Below are positions 17,846-25,182 of a stretch of DNA of 64,000 nucleotides, in pieces. Both the position numbers and the translations under genes were made by a program. The first letter of the stretch is position 1; every line of letters begins with the position of its first letter. The notes beneath the pieces were generated by a model. It was not told where the DNA came from. It saw nothing but the letters and a program-made list of their open reading frames with translations, and made no database searches. This DNA comes from Paracoccus yeei ATCC BAA-599 (GTDB lineage Bacteria; Pseudomonadota; Alphaproteobacteria; Rhodobacterales; Rhodobacteraceae). The DNA lies in contig NZ_JHWH01000019.1 of NCBI RefSeq assembly GCF_000622145.1, positions 1 through 64,000 of the forward strand, in the 5' to 3' direction.

Positions 17846-18245
17846 GTCCTCATCAACAATGTCGGCGGCGCGATCCGAATGAGGCCCTTCGCCAAATTCG
17901 AACCCGCCCAGATCGACGCCGAGATCCGCCGGTCGCTGATGCCGACGCTGTATTGCTGCCGGGCGGTCCTGCCGCATCTGATGGCGCGGGCGGCGGGACC
18001 ATCGTCAACGTGTCTTCGGGCGGGACCGAGGCCCCGCCCCGCCCGTCCCCCGAAACGCCGAGGGCGGCAGCCCCGACGAGCAACGCGGGATGGCCGGGGT
18101 GGTCGCACAGGTCAAGCATTCGGGGTTCATGCGCCGCTATGGCGGCATTCGGGAACAGGCCGCGCCGATCCTGTGCCTGGCCTCGGACGAGGCGTCCTAC
18201 ATCACCGGCTCGGGTCTGCCCGTGGCGGGCGGCGACCTGGGCTGA
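17846..18245 (+). pseudogene. Decayed benD-like short-chain dehydrogenase
   Basis: Fragments of an SDR resembling the cis-diol dehydrogenase BenD (1,6-dihydroxycyclohexadiene carboxylate dehydrogenase), spread over several frames. VLINNVGGAIRMRPFAKFEP and RRSLMPTLYCCRAVLPHLMA (17846-17995) lie in one frame. The next frame gives GGGTIVNVSSGGTE (~17990-18032). A third gives MRRYGGIREQ, ILCLASDEASYITGSGLPVA and GGDLG, with a stop at 18243-18245. The N-terminal NAD-binding glycine motif and the catalytic Tyr-x3-Lys segment are missing. It is a true remnant, not a sequencing slip alone, because whole blocks are gone. Confidence 0.8.
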
Positions 18246-18275
18246 CGGCATTGACGACAACAGGGAGGCTTTGGC

Positions 18276-18660
18276 CTGCCCAGGGACGTCGTGGGCTTCT
18301 GCGCCGCCGCCGCGCTGGCCATCGCGCTGATCGGCGCCAACCCCCCGCCGAGGCTGCTGTTCGCCCCGGTCTTCGTGGCGGGCGCCACCAGCATCGGCAC
18401 GCAGATCCTGCTTTATGCCAGCGTGGCGCAGCTTTACACCCCGTCGTTGCGCGGGGCGGGCCTGGGCTGGACCTCGGGGTGGCCGGATCGGCGCCATCGC
18501 CGGGCCGACCTTCGGGGGCGTGCTGCTGGCCTGGGGAATGCCGCCGGGTCAGAACTTCCTGATCTTCGCGATTCCGGCTGCCGTACCGGCCCTGGCGATG
18601 CTGGTCTTTGCGGTCAGCCAGGGGCGCGCGCGGGACAGCGCGCGGCAGGCCGCCGCCTGA
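18276..18660 (+). pseudogene. Decayed MFS aromatic-acid transporter (BenK-like) C-terminus
   Basis: The frame from ~18276 encodes a transporter C-terminal half without its front: ALAIALIGANPPPRLLFAPV, ATSIGTQILLYASVAQLYT and SLRGAGLGWTSG. It then shifts by one frame near 18480 into RIGAIAGPTFGGVLLAWGMP, FLIFAIPAAVPALAMLVFAV and SQGRARDSARQAAA, with a stop at 18658-18660. The RGAG-x-GW...GRIGAI-x-GP signature is typical of aromatic acid:H+ symporters. It directly follows the benD-like remnant, so a benzoate cluster once stood here. Confidence 0.78.
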
Positions 18661-18935
18661 CCGGCAGGCCTGGACGCGCGTCGCAGCGAAAACCGGGCCC
18701 GGGAGCCGCGGGTCCCGCAAGCACGCCGGGGTGGACGGACCGGCCGAGCCTGACGTAACCTCCGGGCACAAGACCCGCGACCGGCCACAGCACCGGCAAC
18801 TGTTTCCATCTCGAGGCGGCCCGTGACCAGCCATCCCTGCGATCTCCCCCTGGCCGCTTCCCCTGGCGGTCCACATCCCCGGCGCGCCTTCCTTACCCTT
18901 CACGGCTGCGCCCCGCCGCCGCCAGAGTCGCCTTG

Positions 18936-20132
18936 ATGCCGGTGCGGCTGGCGATCCTTCTGGTCCTGCTGTCGGGAATGCTGTCGGCCTGCTCGCCCCG
19001 GCCGACCGGGCTGATGCAGCCGGTCGTGGCCCCGGTCGAGACCGGCCCTGCGGTCGATGTTCTGGTGGCCACCAACCGCCAGATGTTGACCGACCGGGCC
19101 GAGCGTTACGGCGGCCGGCGCGACCCGCAGCTGCATCTCGACGCGGTCAAGGTGGGGATCCCCGCGAACCGCCCCAGCGGCACGATCCAGTGGCCGCGCA
19201 CCCGTCCGCCCCAGCCGACGACCGATTTCCACGTCCGCCAGGTGCAGGACATCAGTTCGGTGGCGCAGGGCCGGGCCTGGATGCGCCAGCACCGCGTCGG
19301 CGGCCATGTGCTGCTGTTCGTTCACGGGTTCAACACGACCTATGGCGAGGCGGTCTATCGGCTGGCCCAGATCGCGCATGACGGCGATGTGGCGGCGACA
19401 CCGATCCTGTTCACCTGGCCGTCGCGTGGAAGCCCCGTCGGCTATAACTATGACCGCGAAAGCGCGCTTTATTCCCGCACCGCGTTGGAACAGTCGCTGC
19501 GAATCCTGGCCGACGACCCCTCGGTCACGCAGATCACCATCCTGGCCCATTCCATGGGCGCCTTCCTGACCATGGAATCGCTGCGCCAGATGAGCATCCG
19601 CAGCGGCCCCGTGAATCCCAAGATCCGGGACGTGGTCCTCGCCTCGCCCGATATCGACATCGAGGTGTTTTCCCGCCAGTTCATTGAAATGGCCGCCCCG
19701 CGCCCGCGTTTCACCATCTTCATGGCCAAGGACGACCGCGCACTGGGTCTGTCGCGGCTGATCGCGGGTCGGGTCGAGCGCGTGGGCGAAATCGACCCCT
19801 CGCGCGAACCCTATCGCACCGCCCTGCTGCAGGCGGGGATCGACGCCATCGACCTGAGCCAGATCGACGTGCCGGGCGGCACGCACCATTCGCGCTTTGC
19901 CGAAAGCCCCGACATCGTGCGGCTGATCGGGCGCAAGCTGGCGCAGGGCCATCGGCTGACCAGCGACAACGGCTCTGGAGGCAGCATCTTCATGGTCGCG
20001 GCCGGCACGCTGCACACGCTGGGCGCCGTGGTGACGGCGCCGGCCCGCGTGCTCGAAGAGGGCGCCGAGCCCCAGCCCAGTCCCGGAACGACGCTGGCCG
20101 CCGATCCGTCCCTGATCCCGGCCGGGCAATAG
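18936..20132 (+). CDS. Alpha/beta hydrolase lipoprotein (DUF900-type)
   Basis: 398 residues. The signal peptide ends in the lipobox LLSGMLSAC, so the protein is lipidated at Cys19 and sits in an envelope membrane. The hydrolase domain shows VLLFVHGFNTTYGEA (oxyanion loop), the nucleophile Ser in ILAHSMGAFLT and a late Asp/His region (MAKDDRALGLSRL, GTHHSRF). DUF900 proteins are esterase/lipase-like with unknown substrates. Start ATG 18936 is preferred to TTG 18933. It ends 160 bp before the RiPP precursor on the same strand, with an inverted repeat (GCGCAA, GCC, TTTGCGC) just after its stop, so joint transcription with the RiPP genes is possible but not shown. Confidence 0.85.
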   Translation: MPVRLAILLVLLSGMLSACSPRPTGLMQPVVAPVETGPAVDVLVATNRQMLTDRAERYGGRRDPQLHLDAVKVGIPANRPSGTIQWPRTRPPQPTTDFHVRQVQDISSVAQGRAWMRQHRVGGHVLLFVHGFNTTYGEAVYRLAQIAHDGDVAATPILFTWPSRGSPVGYNYDRESALYSRTALEQSLRILADDPSVTQITILAHSMGAFLTMESLRQMSIRSGPVNPKIRDVVLASPDIDIEVFSRQFIEMAAPRPRFTIFMAKDDRALGLSRLIAGRVERVGEIDPSREPYRTALLQAGIDAIDLSQIDVPGGTHHSRFAESPDIVRLIGRKLAQGHRLTSDNGSGGSIFMVAAGTLHTLGAVVTAPARVLEEGAEPQPSPGTTLAADPSLIPAGQ

Positions 20133-20238
20133 GGGCGCTGCGCAAGCCTTTGCGCCTGCGATGCGGGATTGTTCGAATCCCTGTTCTGGGGTAATCTGAA
20201 CGAACTGTTTGCAGTGACTTTTCGACTGGAAGACTCTG

Positions 20239-20261
20239 CCCAGATCCATCCGACATCTGGG
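20239..20261 (+). promoter_or_regulatory. Stem-loop in the leader of the RiPP precursor gene
   Basis: Perfect 7-bp inverted repeat CCCAGAT (20239-20245) and ATCTGGG (20255-20261) with a 9-nt loop, followed by ACTTTCTATTG, ending 31 nt before the precursor start. It could be an attenuator, an mRNA-stability element or an operator. The precursor ribosome site (CGGAGAC, ~20279-20285) is downstream of the hairpin and free. Confidence 0.45.
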
Positions 20262-20292
20262 ACTTTCTATTGAAGCAAACGGAGACTCAGTC

Positions 20293-20919
20293 ATGGCACA
20301 AGAACCCAAGGGTTCCAAGGAAGGCCAATCGACGACCCCAGGCAGCGACCCCGAGGCCGACCGCCCTGCATCCCAAGGCAGGTCGCTTGCACCCGAGACC
20401 AAGCTGGCGGATCTTTCGCTCAAGGATCTGACCGCGATCCTGCGCACCGAGGTGGCCAGCGCCATCGGCGCGATCCGCAACCCGGGCGGCATCTCGGGGG
20501 CGCATGTCAATTCGGGCCCGCCCGGTTTCGTCAACGGCGGCGGGCACGCGAACTTCGATCCCGGCTCGATCGCCGGGGTGCATGTCAACTCGGGGCCTCC
20601 GGGCTTCGTGAACGGCGGGGGCCATGCGAACTTCGACCCCTCGGGGGGCACGGGAACGCATGTGAATTCCGGCCCGCCCGGTTTTGTGAACGGCGGCGGG
20701 CACGCGAATTTCGACCCCGGCTCGATTGCGGGCTCGCATGTGAACTCGGGGCCTCCGGGCTTCGTGAACGGGGGCGGGCATGCCAATTTCGACCCCTCGA
20801 CGGTCCTCAACCCCGGCCGCGACCTGACCCGGGTCACGCTGCCGGGCGGGTTGCGCGTCGATGTGCCCGCGACCGGGGCCTTTGACATGACGGTGCGCGG
20901 CACCCGCATCCGGCGCTAG
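20293..20919 (+). CDS. Multi-core RiPP precursor with four aromatic-X-Asn repeat units (putative cyclophane peptide)
   Basis: 208-residue protein in three parts. Residues 1-70 are a leader with a low-complexity polar start and a helix (TKLADLSLKDLTAILRTEVA). Residues 71-168 hold four 20-residue units HVNSGPPGFV + NGGGHANFDP at positions 71, 97, 123 and 149, separated by 6-residue linkers (GSIAGV, SGGTGT, GSIAGS), a 26-residue period. Residues 169-208 are a follower tail rich in Arg. Each unit carries HVN, FVN and HAN, the aromatic-X-Asn pattern crosslinked to three-residue cyclophanes (triceptides) by radical SAM/SPASM enzymes. The maturase and oxygenases lie directly downstream. From memory it resembles precursors named AmcA-type multiple-cyclophane RiPPs; I could not verify this. 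No Cys, no signal peptide and no double-Gly cleavage site is obvious. Confidence 0.85.
   Translation: MAQEPKGSKEGQSTTPGSDPEADRPASQGRSLAPETKLADLSLKDLTAILRTEVASAIGAIRNPGGISGAHVNSGPPGFVNGGGHANFDPGSIAGVHVNSGPPGFVNGGGHANFDPSGGTGTHVNSGPPGFVNGGGHANFDPGSIAGSHVNSGPPGFVNGGGHANFDPSTVLNPGRDLTRVTLPGGLRVDVPATGAFDMTVRGTRIRR
20503..20796 (+). repeat. Tandem 78-bp repeat, four copies, inside the RiPP precursor gene
   Basis: Coding tandem repeat: unit starts at 20503, 20581, 20659 and 20737. The 60-bp core differs between copies mainly at synonymous third positions, while the 18-bp linker varies in protein sequence. Copies 1 and 3, and copies 2 and 4, are each more alike in silent choices (for example GGCCCGCCCGG versus GGGCCTCCGGG), suggesting past duplication of a two-unit block. 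Confidence 0.9.
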
Positions 20920-20926
20920 GCCGCCC

Positions 20927-21790
20927 ATGCACCGCGCCAAAGCGCCCTCGCCAAGGTCCGGCGAAGGGGGACTGTCCGTGCGCGCCCGTGCCCAGGCCCT
21001 GGGACTGCCTGACGCGCTGCTGGCCGCGATCCCGGATGGGCCCGAGGAGGAGCTGCCGGGCCCGGCCATCCCCGCGGCCGGGCCCGGCGCCCCCATCGGC
21101 ACCGTGGCTGAGCTTGAGATGCTGGCCGCCGGCTTGCGGCCGGCAGTCCTGCTGCACGGGCCCGAGCCCTGGGTCGCCGGCGTCTGCGACTGGGCGCGGC
21201 GGCGGTCGCTGACCGCCATGCCCTCGGCCTGGGCCTTCCTGCCCCAGCGGGACGCGGGCTTGGGGGGCTATGCGAACCTTGCCGCGGCGCGGGTGCCGGC
21301 AAGCGGCGCGGCGGGGGAATGGCGGGCGGTCGCCGTCTCGGCCTCAGCGTCATTGGCCTGGCTGCTGTGGCTGGCCGAGGCGCGGGGCTGGGACCGGGTC
21401 ATGGGCCTTGCGCTGGGATATCCGCCCTGCTGCATCGAGGCGTTCCTGCGCGACTGGCCCCAGGCGGTGACGCATTGCGCGGGCGATCTGGGCCGGATGC
21501 GGCTGGGGGCGGAGGGGGCAGAGATGCCGTGGGAGTTGAACGTCTTTGCCCGCTATACCGGTCCCGTCCTGACCGAACATTTCCCCTGTTCCTGGATCTG
21601 CGCCACCAGCCTTGCCCGCGCGCGGCGTCTGGCCGGGGGGCTGGCGCGGACGGCCCCCGCGCTTTTGGCCGGGATCGAGGCGCGGATGCGCCGCGACATT
21701 GCCCTGGGCCCCGACGGATGGCATCCCGGCCCTCGGCACGATGGCGACCGCGTTCGCATCCTCGTCCCTGTTCTACAAGGAAGCTCCTGA
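20927..21790 (+). CDS. Unknown protein with YPPCCIEAF motif, RiPP operon
   Basis: 287 residues, no signal peptide or membrane segment. The N-terminal 100 residues are Ala/Pro-rich. The conserved-looking core is around residues 150-205: ALGYPPCCIEAFLRDWPQ, THCAGDLGRMR, WELNVFARYTGPVLTEHFPC, SWICATSLARARRLAGGLAR. The paired Cys-Cys and the later His-Phe-Pro-Cys and Cys residues could bind a metal or Fe-S cluster; GYP-x-CCIE-x-F recalls DUF483-like proteins, but I cannot confirm the family. It starts 7 bp after the precursor stop and its TGA overlaps the maturase ATG, so it belongs to the biosynthetic operon. Possible roles are peptide recognition or an accessory modification. Confidence 0.75.
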   Translation: MHRAKAPSPRSGEGGLSVRARAQALGLPDALLAAIPDGPEEELPGPAIPAAGPGAPIGTVAELEMLAAGLRPAVLLHGPEPWVAGVCDWARRRSLTAMPSAWAFLPQRDAGLGGYANLAAARVPASGAAGEWRAVAVSASASLAWLLWLAEARGWDRVMGLALGYPPCCIEAFLRDWPQAVTHCAGDLGRMRLGAEGAEMPWELNVFARYTGPVLTEHFPCSWICATSLARARRLAGGLARTAPALLAGIEARMRRDIALGPDGWHPGPRHDGDRVRILVPVLQGSS

Positions 21791-23358
21791 TGCGCTATGT
21801 CTTTTGTCCCTCTCGCGACGCGGCCGAGGCGCCTTGGCTGGGCGCGACCCAGGGCAAGACCTATGCCCCCTTCGGCCAGGTCACGCTGCGTCCCGACACA
21901 AGGCTGTCGACCGAGGGCGTCGATCAGGTCCGGGTCCAGGGTGAAACCCTGGCGATCCATCCCGAAAGCGCCTCATGGGCGTTCCTGAACCCGGACGAGG
22001 CCGCGTTGCACCGCTGGATGGACGGGCGGGATTTCGGCGCCCTGGCGGCCCGGATGGACAGCGCCGACGCCGCGCTGGACTTCGCGGCGCATCTGTGGCG
22101 GCGCGGGCTGATCGCGCTGAACGGCGCCCGCGCGGTCGATGCCGGGATGTTCGCCGACGGGCCGAACTATGACGAGGGCCACCTGGTCGAGCTTTTGCTG
22201 ACCGAGAAATGCAACCTCGCCTGTCCCTATTGCCTGGCGGGCGCGAACCAGAAGATGCCCGCGATGGACGAAACCATCGCCCTGCGTTCGGTCGACCTGG
22301 CCTTTGCCATGACCGAGGCGCGGGTGCTGGCATTCGAATTCGCCGGGGGCGAGCCGTTCCTGAAATTCGCGATCATGCAGCGGCTGGTGGATCATATCCG
22401 CAACCACCCGGGGGCCAGCGGGCGGACGGTGTTCCTGTCGATCCAGACCAATGCCACGCTGCTGACGCCCGAACGCGTGGACTGGCTGCGCGACAATGAC
22501 ATCCGCGTGGGCATCTCGCTGGACGGGGGCGCGCAGGCGCAGAACAGCGGGCGGCCCATGGTGAACGGCAAGGCCAGCTTTCCGGCGCTGATGCGTGGGA
22601 TCGAGCTGCTTCAGCAGGGCGGCGTCCCCTTCGGGGGCCTCGTGGTGCTGAACCGCATGAACATCGGCGATCCCGACGGGCTGGTGTCCTTCATGCTGGG
22701 GCACGCGATCCACGGCTTTCGGGTGAACCCGGTCGCCTATCTGGGCGACGCGCGCAAGAACTGGGACCGGGTGGGGCTGACCCAGGACCAGATCATCGCG
22801 TTCTTCCAGGCCCTGCTGCGCGGCGTCATCGCACGGCGCGACCTGCTGCTTGAGGATAACATCCATTCCATGTGCCGCTTTCTGACCAGCAAGCAGCGCC
22901 GCACCCGCTGCATGCGGGCCGAGTGCGGGGCAGGCGACAGCTTTCAGTCGGTCGCGGCGAACGGCGATATCTATCCCTGCGGGCGGGCCACGCAATCGCC
23001 GGGCCTGCGGCTGGGCAATATCTTCGACGACGGCATCGAGAGCCTGTCCCAGCCGGCCCGCCGTTCCGCCCGCATCGCCGAGATCCGGTCCCGTCGGCCG
23101 GCCGATTTCGACGATTGCGCGGTCTGCCCGTATCGGCAGCTCTGCCAGTCGGGCTGTTCGGCGCAGGCCTGGGAAAGCTATGGGACCGTGCGCCACAAGA
23201 CGCCGGAATGTGCGTTCTACAAGACGCTTTATCCCTGGCTGATGCATCTTCTGTCCTTTGACGCGGCGGCGTTCGACCACCTGAACCGCTGTTCCTACTT
23301 CGAAGGGGGCGGCGTGCGGTTCCAGCACGATTTCACGCCCGCGCGGGTGGCGGCATGA
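21790..23358 (+). CDS. Radical SAM/SPASM peptide maturase, putative cyclophane synthase
   Basis: 522 residues. An N-terminal ~130 residues (TYAPFGQVTLRPDTRLS, LVELLLTEK) are followed by the SAM motif CNLACPYC (Cys141, 145, 148), the GGEPF motif and [14 protein letters not shown]. The C-terminal SPASM region is rich in Cys (MCRFL, CMRAECGAG, IYPCGRATQ, DDCAVCPYRQLCQSGCSAQA, PECAFY) for two auxiliary clusters. Enzymes of this architecture crosslink aromatic residues to the beta carbon of Asn or similar in aromatic-X-Asn motifs. The precursor three positions upstream offers twelve such sites. Start ATG 21790 overlaps the preceding stop (TGATG); a longer open frame to 21319 lies in that gene. The protein resembles QhpD only in general SPASM layout. 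Confidence 0.9.
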   Translation: MRYVFCPSRDAAEAPWLGATQGKTYAPFGQVTLRPDTRLSTEGVDQVRVQGETLAIHPESASWAFLNPDEAALHRWMDGRDFGALAARMDSADAALDFAAHLWRRGLIALNGARAVDAGMFADGPNYDEGHLVELLLTEKCNLACPYCLAGANQKMPAMDETIALRSVDLAFAMTEARVLAFEFAGGEPFLKFAIMQRLVDHIRNHPGASGRTVFLSIQTNATLLTPERVDWLRDNDIRVGISLDGGAQAQNSGRPMVNGKASFPALMRGIELLQQGGVPFGGLVVLNRMNIGDPDGLVSFMLGHAIHGFRVNPVAYLGDARKNWDRVGLTQDQIIAFFQALLRGVIARRDLLLEDNIHSMCRFLTSKQRRTRCMRAECGAGDSFQSVAANGDIYPCGRATQSPGLRLGNIFDDGIESLSQPARRSARIAEIRSRRPADFDDCAVCPYRQLCQSGCSAQAWESYGTVRHKTPECAFYKTLYPWLMHLLSFDAAAFDHLNRCSYFEGGGVRFQHDFTPARVAA

Positions 23359-24551
23359 CCGGTCCGGCATCCGACCTGACAGGGCTGGTCTTTCCAGGCC
23401 CCCCGGGCCAAGGCATCGACCACCTGCAGGCGCTCTGGGCGCGGGATTGCGCGCGCCGCGCGGCGGAGATGCTGGAAGGCGCGGACGAGCCCTGCGCGGT
23501 CGAGGTCGCGCGCGCCCTGAAGGCCTGCCCCGAGCCGGCGCGGCTGCGGGTCTTTGGCCATCCGCTCGCCTCGCTCGATACCGGGGTCACGGCGCCGGAC
23601 GGGGTCAAGGACCCGCGCAGCCTGGCCGAGCGACGCGCAGCCCTGGCCCGCCACCTGATCGGCGCCCCGGATATCGAGGATCTGACCCTTGTGTTCACCG
23701 GCGGCGATCTGGCGGCGGATCTGATGCTGCCGCATCTGCGCATCGTCCTGCACGCCCCCGGCGCGCGGGTCATCGCCCTGCGCCAAAGCGGCGGCCGCGT
23801 CGGGCTGATGCGCGACGACGGCGTATCGGCAACCTTCGGGACCGGCATCCCCGCACCGCCCGGAACCGGGAACGCCCTGTTCCACGCAGCCCCCCGGATC
23901 GGCGGCTTTGACGTGCTGAACGCCGACCCTGCGGTGCGGGCGGCCTTGGCGCCCTTCGGTCTGGCAGAGGGCGAGGTGCTGCATGCCGCCATGGCCCGCA
24001 TCGCAGCTGGCCTTGGGCTGATGGCGCAGGTCTGGTCCGCGGCGGCCGAGACGCTGGCGCGGCATGTCCGGGGCCTGGTCCTGCTGGCGCCGCGCGGCTA
24101 TGAACGCAGCCATTCGCCGCAATCGCTCTGCGGCACGATCATGATGACGGCGGGGGCGCCGGAAACGGTGGGCGACCTCCTGTGCCACGAATCCAGCCAT
24201 GTGCGGATGCACTGGGCCAAGGCCGTCGATCCGCTGGTGGTCGCGACCGACCCTGCAGCCGAGGCAGTGGGCTTTGACAGCCCCTGGCGCAGCGACAAGC
24301 GCCCGCTGGATGGGCTGCTGCTGGGCGTGCACGCCTTTCTGAACGTCTGCGCCTGGTATGACCGGCTTGCGGCGCGGGGCGGGGCCTCGGCCCGCTTCGC
24401 GCGCGGGGTGCTGGCCCGGCAGGCGGCGAACACGCGCCAGGGCTGGCGGGTGCTGTCCGACAACGGCACCGCCACCCCGGCCGGCGCCGGGCTGATGGAG
24501 GACCTGCGCCAAGCCGTCGAGGCCCTGCCGAAGGAGACCGCCCATGCCTGA
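23355..24551 (+). CDS. HExxH-motif putative peptide beta-hydroxylase (RiPP tailoring)
   Basis: 398 residues. The diagnostic motif is LLCHESSHVRMHW, with His278-Glu279-x2-His282, in a mostly helical C-terminal half (LDGLLLGVHAFLNVCAWYDR). This matches the family of HExxH proteins found with cyclophane-forming radical SAM genes, recently described as alpha-ketoglutarate-dependent peptide beta-hydroxylases rather than proteases. The N-terminal half (ARLRVFGHPLASLDTG, DIEDLTLVFTGGD) has no obvious homologue to me. It overlaps the maturase by 4 bp (ATGA) and the next gene by 8 bp, so expression is coupled. A zinc protease acting on the leader is the alternative reading of the motif. Confidence 0.75.
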   Translation: MTGPASDLTGLVFPGPPGQGIDHLQALWARDCARRAAEMLEGADEPCAVEVARALKACPEPARLRVFGHPLASLDTGVTAPDGVKDPRSLAERRAALARHLIGAPDIEDLTLVFTGGDLAADLMLPHLRIVLHAPGARVIALRQSGGRVGLMRDDGVSATFGTGIPAPPGTGNALFHAAPRIGGFDVLNADPAVRAALAPFGLAEGEVLHAAMARIAAGLGLMAQVWSAAAETLARHVRGLVLLAPRGYERSHSPQSLCGTIMMTAGAPETVGDLLCHESSHVRMHWAKAVDPLVVATDPAAEAVGFDSPWRSDKRPLDGLLLGVHAFLNVCAWYDRLAARGGASARFARGVLARQAANTRQGWRVLSDNGTATPAGAGLMEDLRQAVEALPKETAHA

Positions 24552-25182
24552 AGCCCCCATTGCCGACGCCATCTTCGCCGACCCCTCCGCGCTTGGACCG
24601 GCGCATGTCGACGCCTTTCGCGCCACAGGCGTCACGGTCCTGGGCCCACCCGCGCTTGACGCCGCCCTGCACCGCGCCCTGCTGGAGGAAGCGCTGCGCC
24701 AGCTTGACGCCGAAAGCTGGCAGCTGACCGGCAGCCGCGACCGGGGCGAGATCGCGCAGGACAACCGCCGCGCCCATCTGGGCCCCGTCGCGCGGGGCTA
24801 TCTGTCCTCGGACGCCGTCGGGGCCTGGCTGCACGCGCTGACCGGCGAACGCCTCGCCCCGTCCTGGAGCGCGACCTGCTACACGCGATACACCGGCCCC
24901 TCCGAACACATGGGCGAGCATTGCGACAAGGCCGACAGCTGCAAGTACAACCTGCTGACCTATCTGGACGCGGCCTGGCCCGACGGGGTCGAGCCCAGCC
25001 CCGGCATGCAGCTGTTCATCTTTCGCGGCGACAACTCGGCCACGGGACTGGCGATGCGGCTGACCGCGCGCAGCAATCGCGCGGCGGCGATCTTCGGTTC
25101 GCGCCATGCGCATCTGCGTCCGCCGCTGGCCGCCGGGGAACGGCTGGTGATGCTGGCGGGGTGCTTTCACGTTGCCGGCTGA
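24544..25182 (+). CDS. 2OG-Fe(II) oxygenase-like protein, RiPP operon
   Basis: 212 residues. The candidate iron facial triad is His126-x-Asp128 in EHMGEHCDKADSCKYN, with a distal His188 or His190 in FGSRHAHLRPP and a 2-oxoglutarate-binding Arg200 (AGERLVML). YNLLTYLDAAWPDG and MQLFIFRGDN fit the jelly-roll core strands between them. The N-terminal ~100 residues (LDAALHRALLEEALRQLDAE) are helical. It probably hydroxylates the crosslinked peptide at positions other than those used by the HExxH enzyme. It starts within the preceding stop region (8-bp overlap) and overlaps the TPR gene by 11 bp. Confidence 0.75.
   Translation: MPEAPIADAIFADPSALGPAHVDAFRATGVTVLGPPALDAALHRALLEEALRQLDAESWQLTGSRDRGEIAQDNRRAHLGPVARGYLSSDAVGAWLHALTGERLAPSWSATCYTRYTGPSEHMGEHCDKADSCKYNLLTYLDAAWPDGVEPSPGMQLFIFRGDNSATGLAMRLTARSNRAAAIFGSRHAHLRPPLAAGERLVMLAGCFHVAG

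Noticed and set aside
20503..20796. CRISPR-like or satellite repeat
   Set aside because: The 78-bp period is in frame, with silent differences between copies and an invariant protein core, so it is a coding repeat.
18900..20909. Long - strand frame over the hydrolase and RiPP precursor
   Set aside because: Its apparent repeats (PPPFTKPGGPE) are the complement of the precursor repeat; the + strand reading has start, ribosome site and operon context.
23355..24551. HExxH protein as a zinc metalloprotease for leader removal
   Set aside because: Not excluded, but association with cyclophane maturases and the absence of a typical third zinc-ligand motif make the hydroxylase reading more likely.
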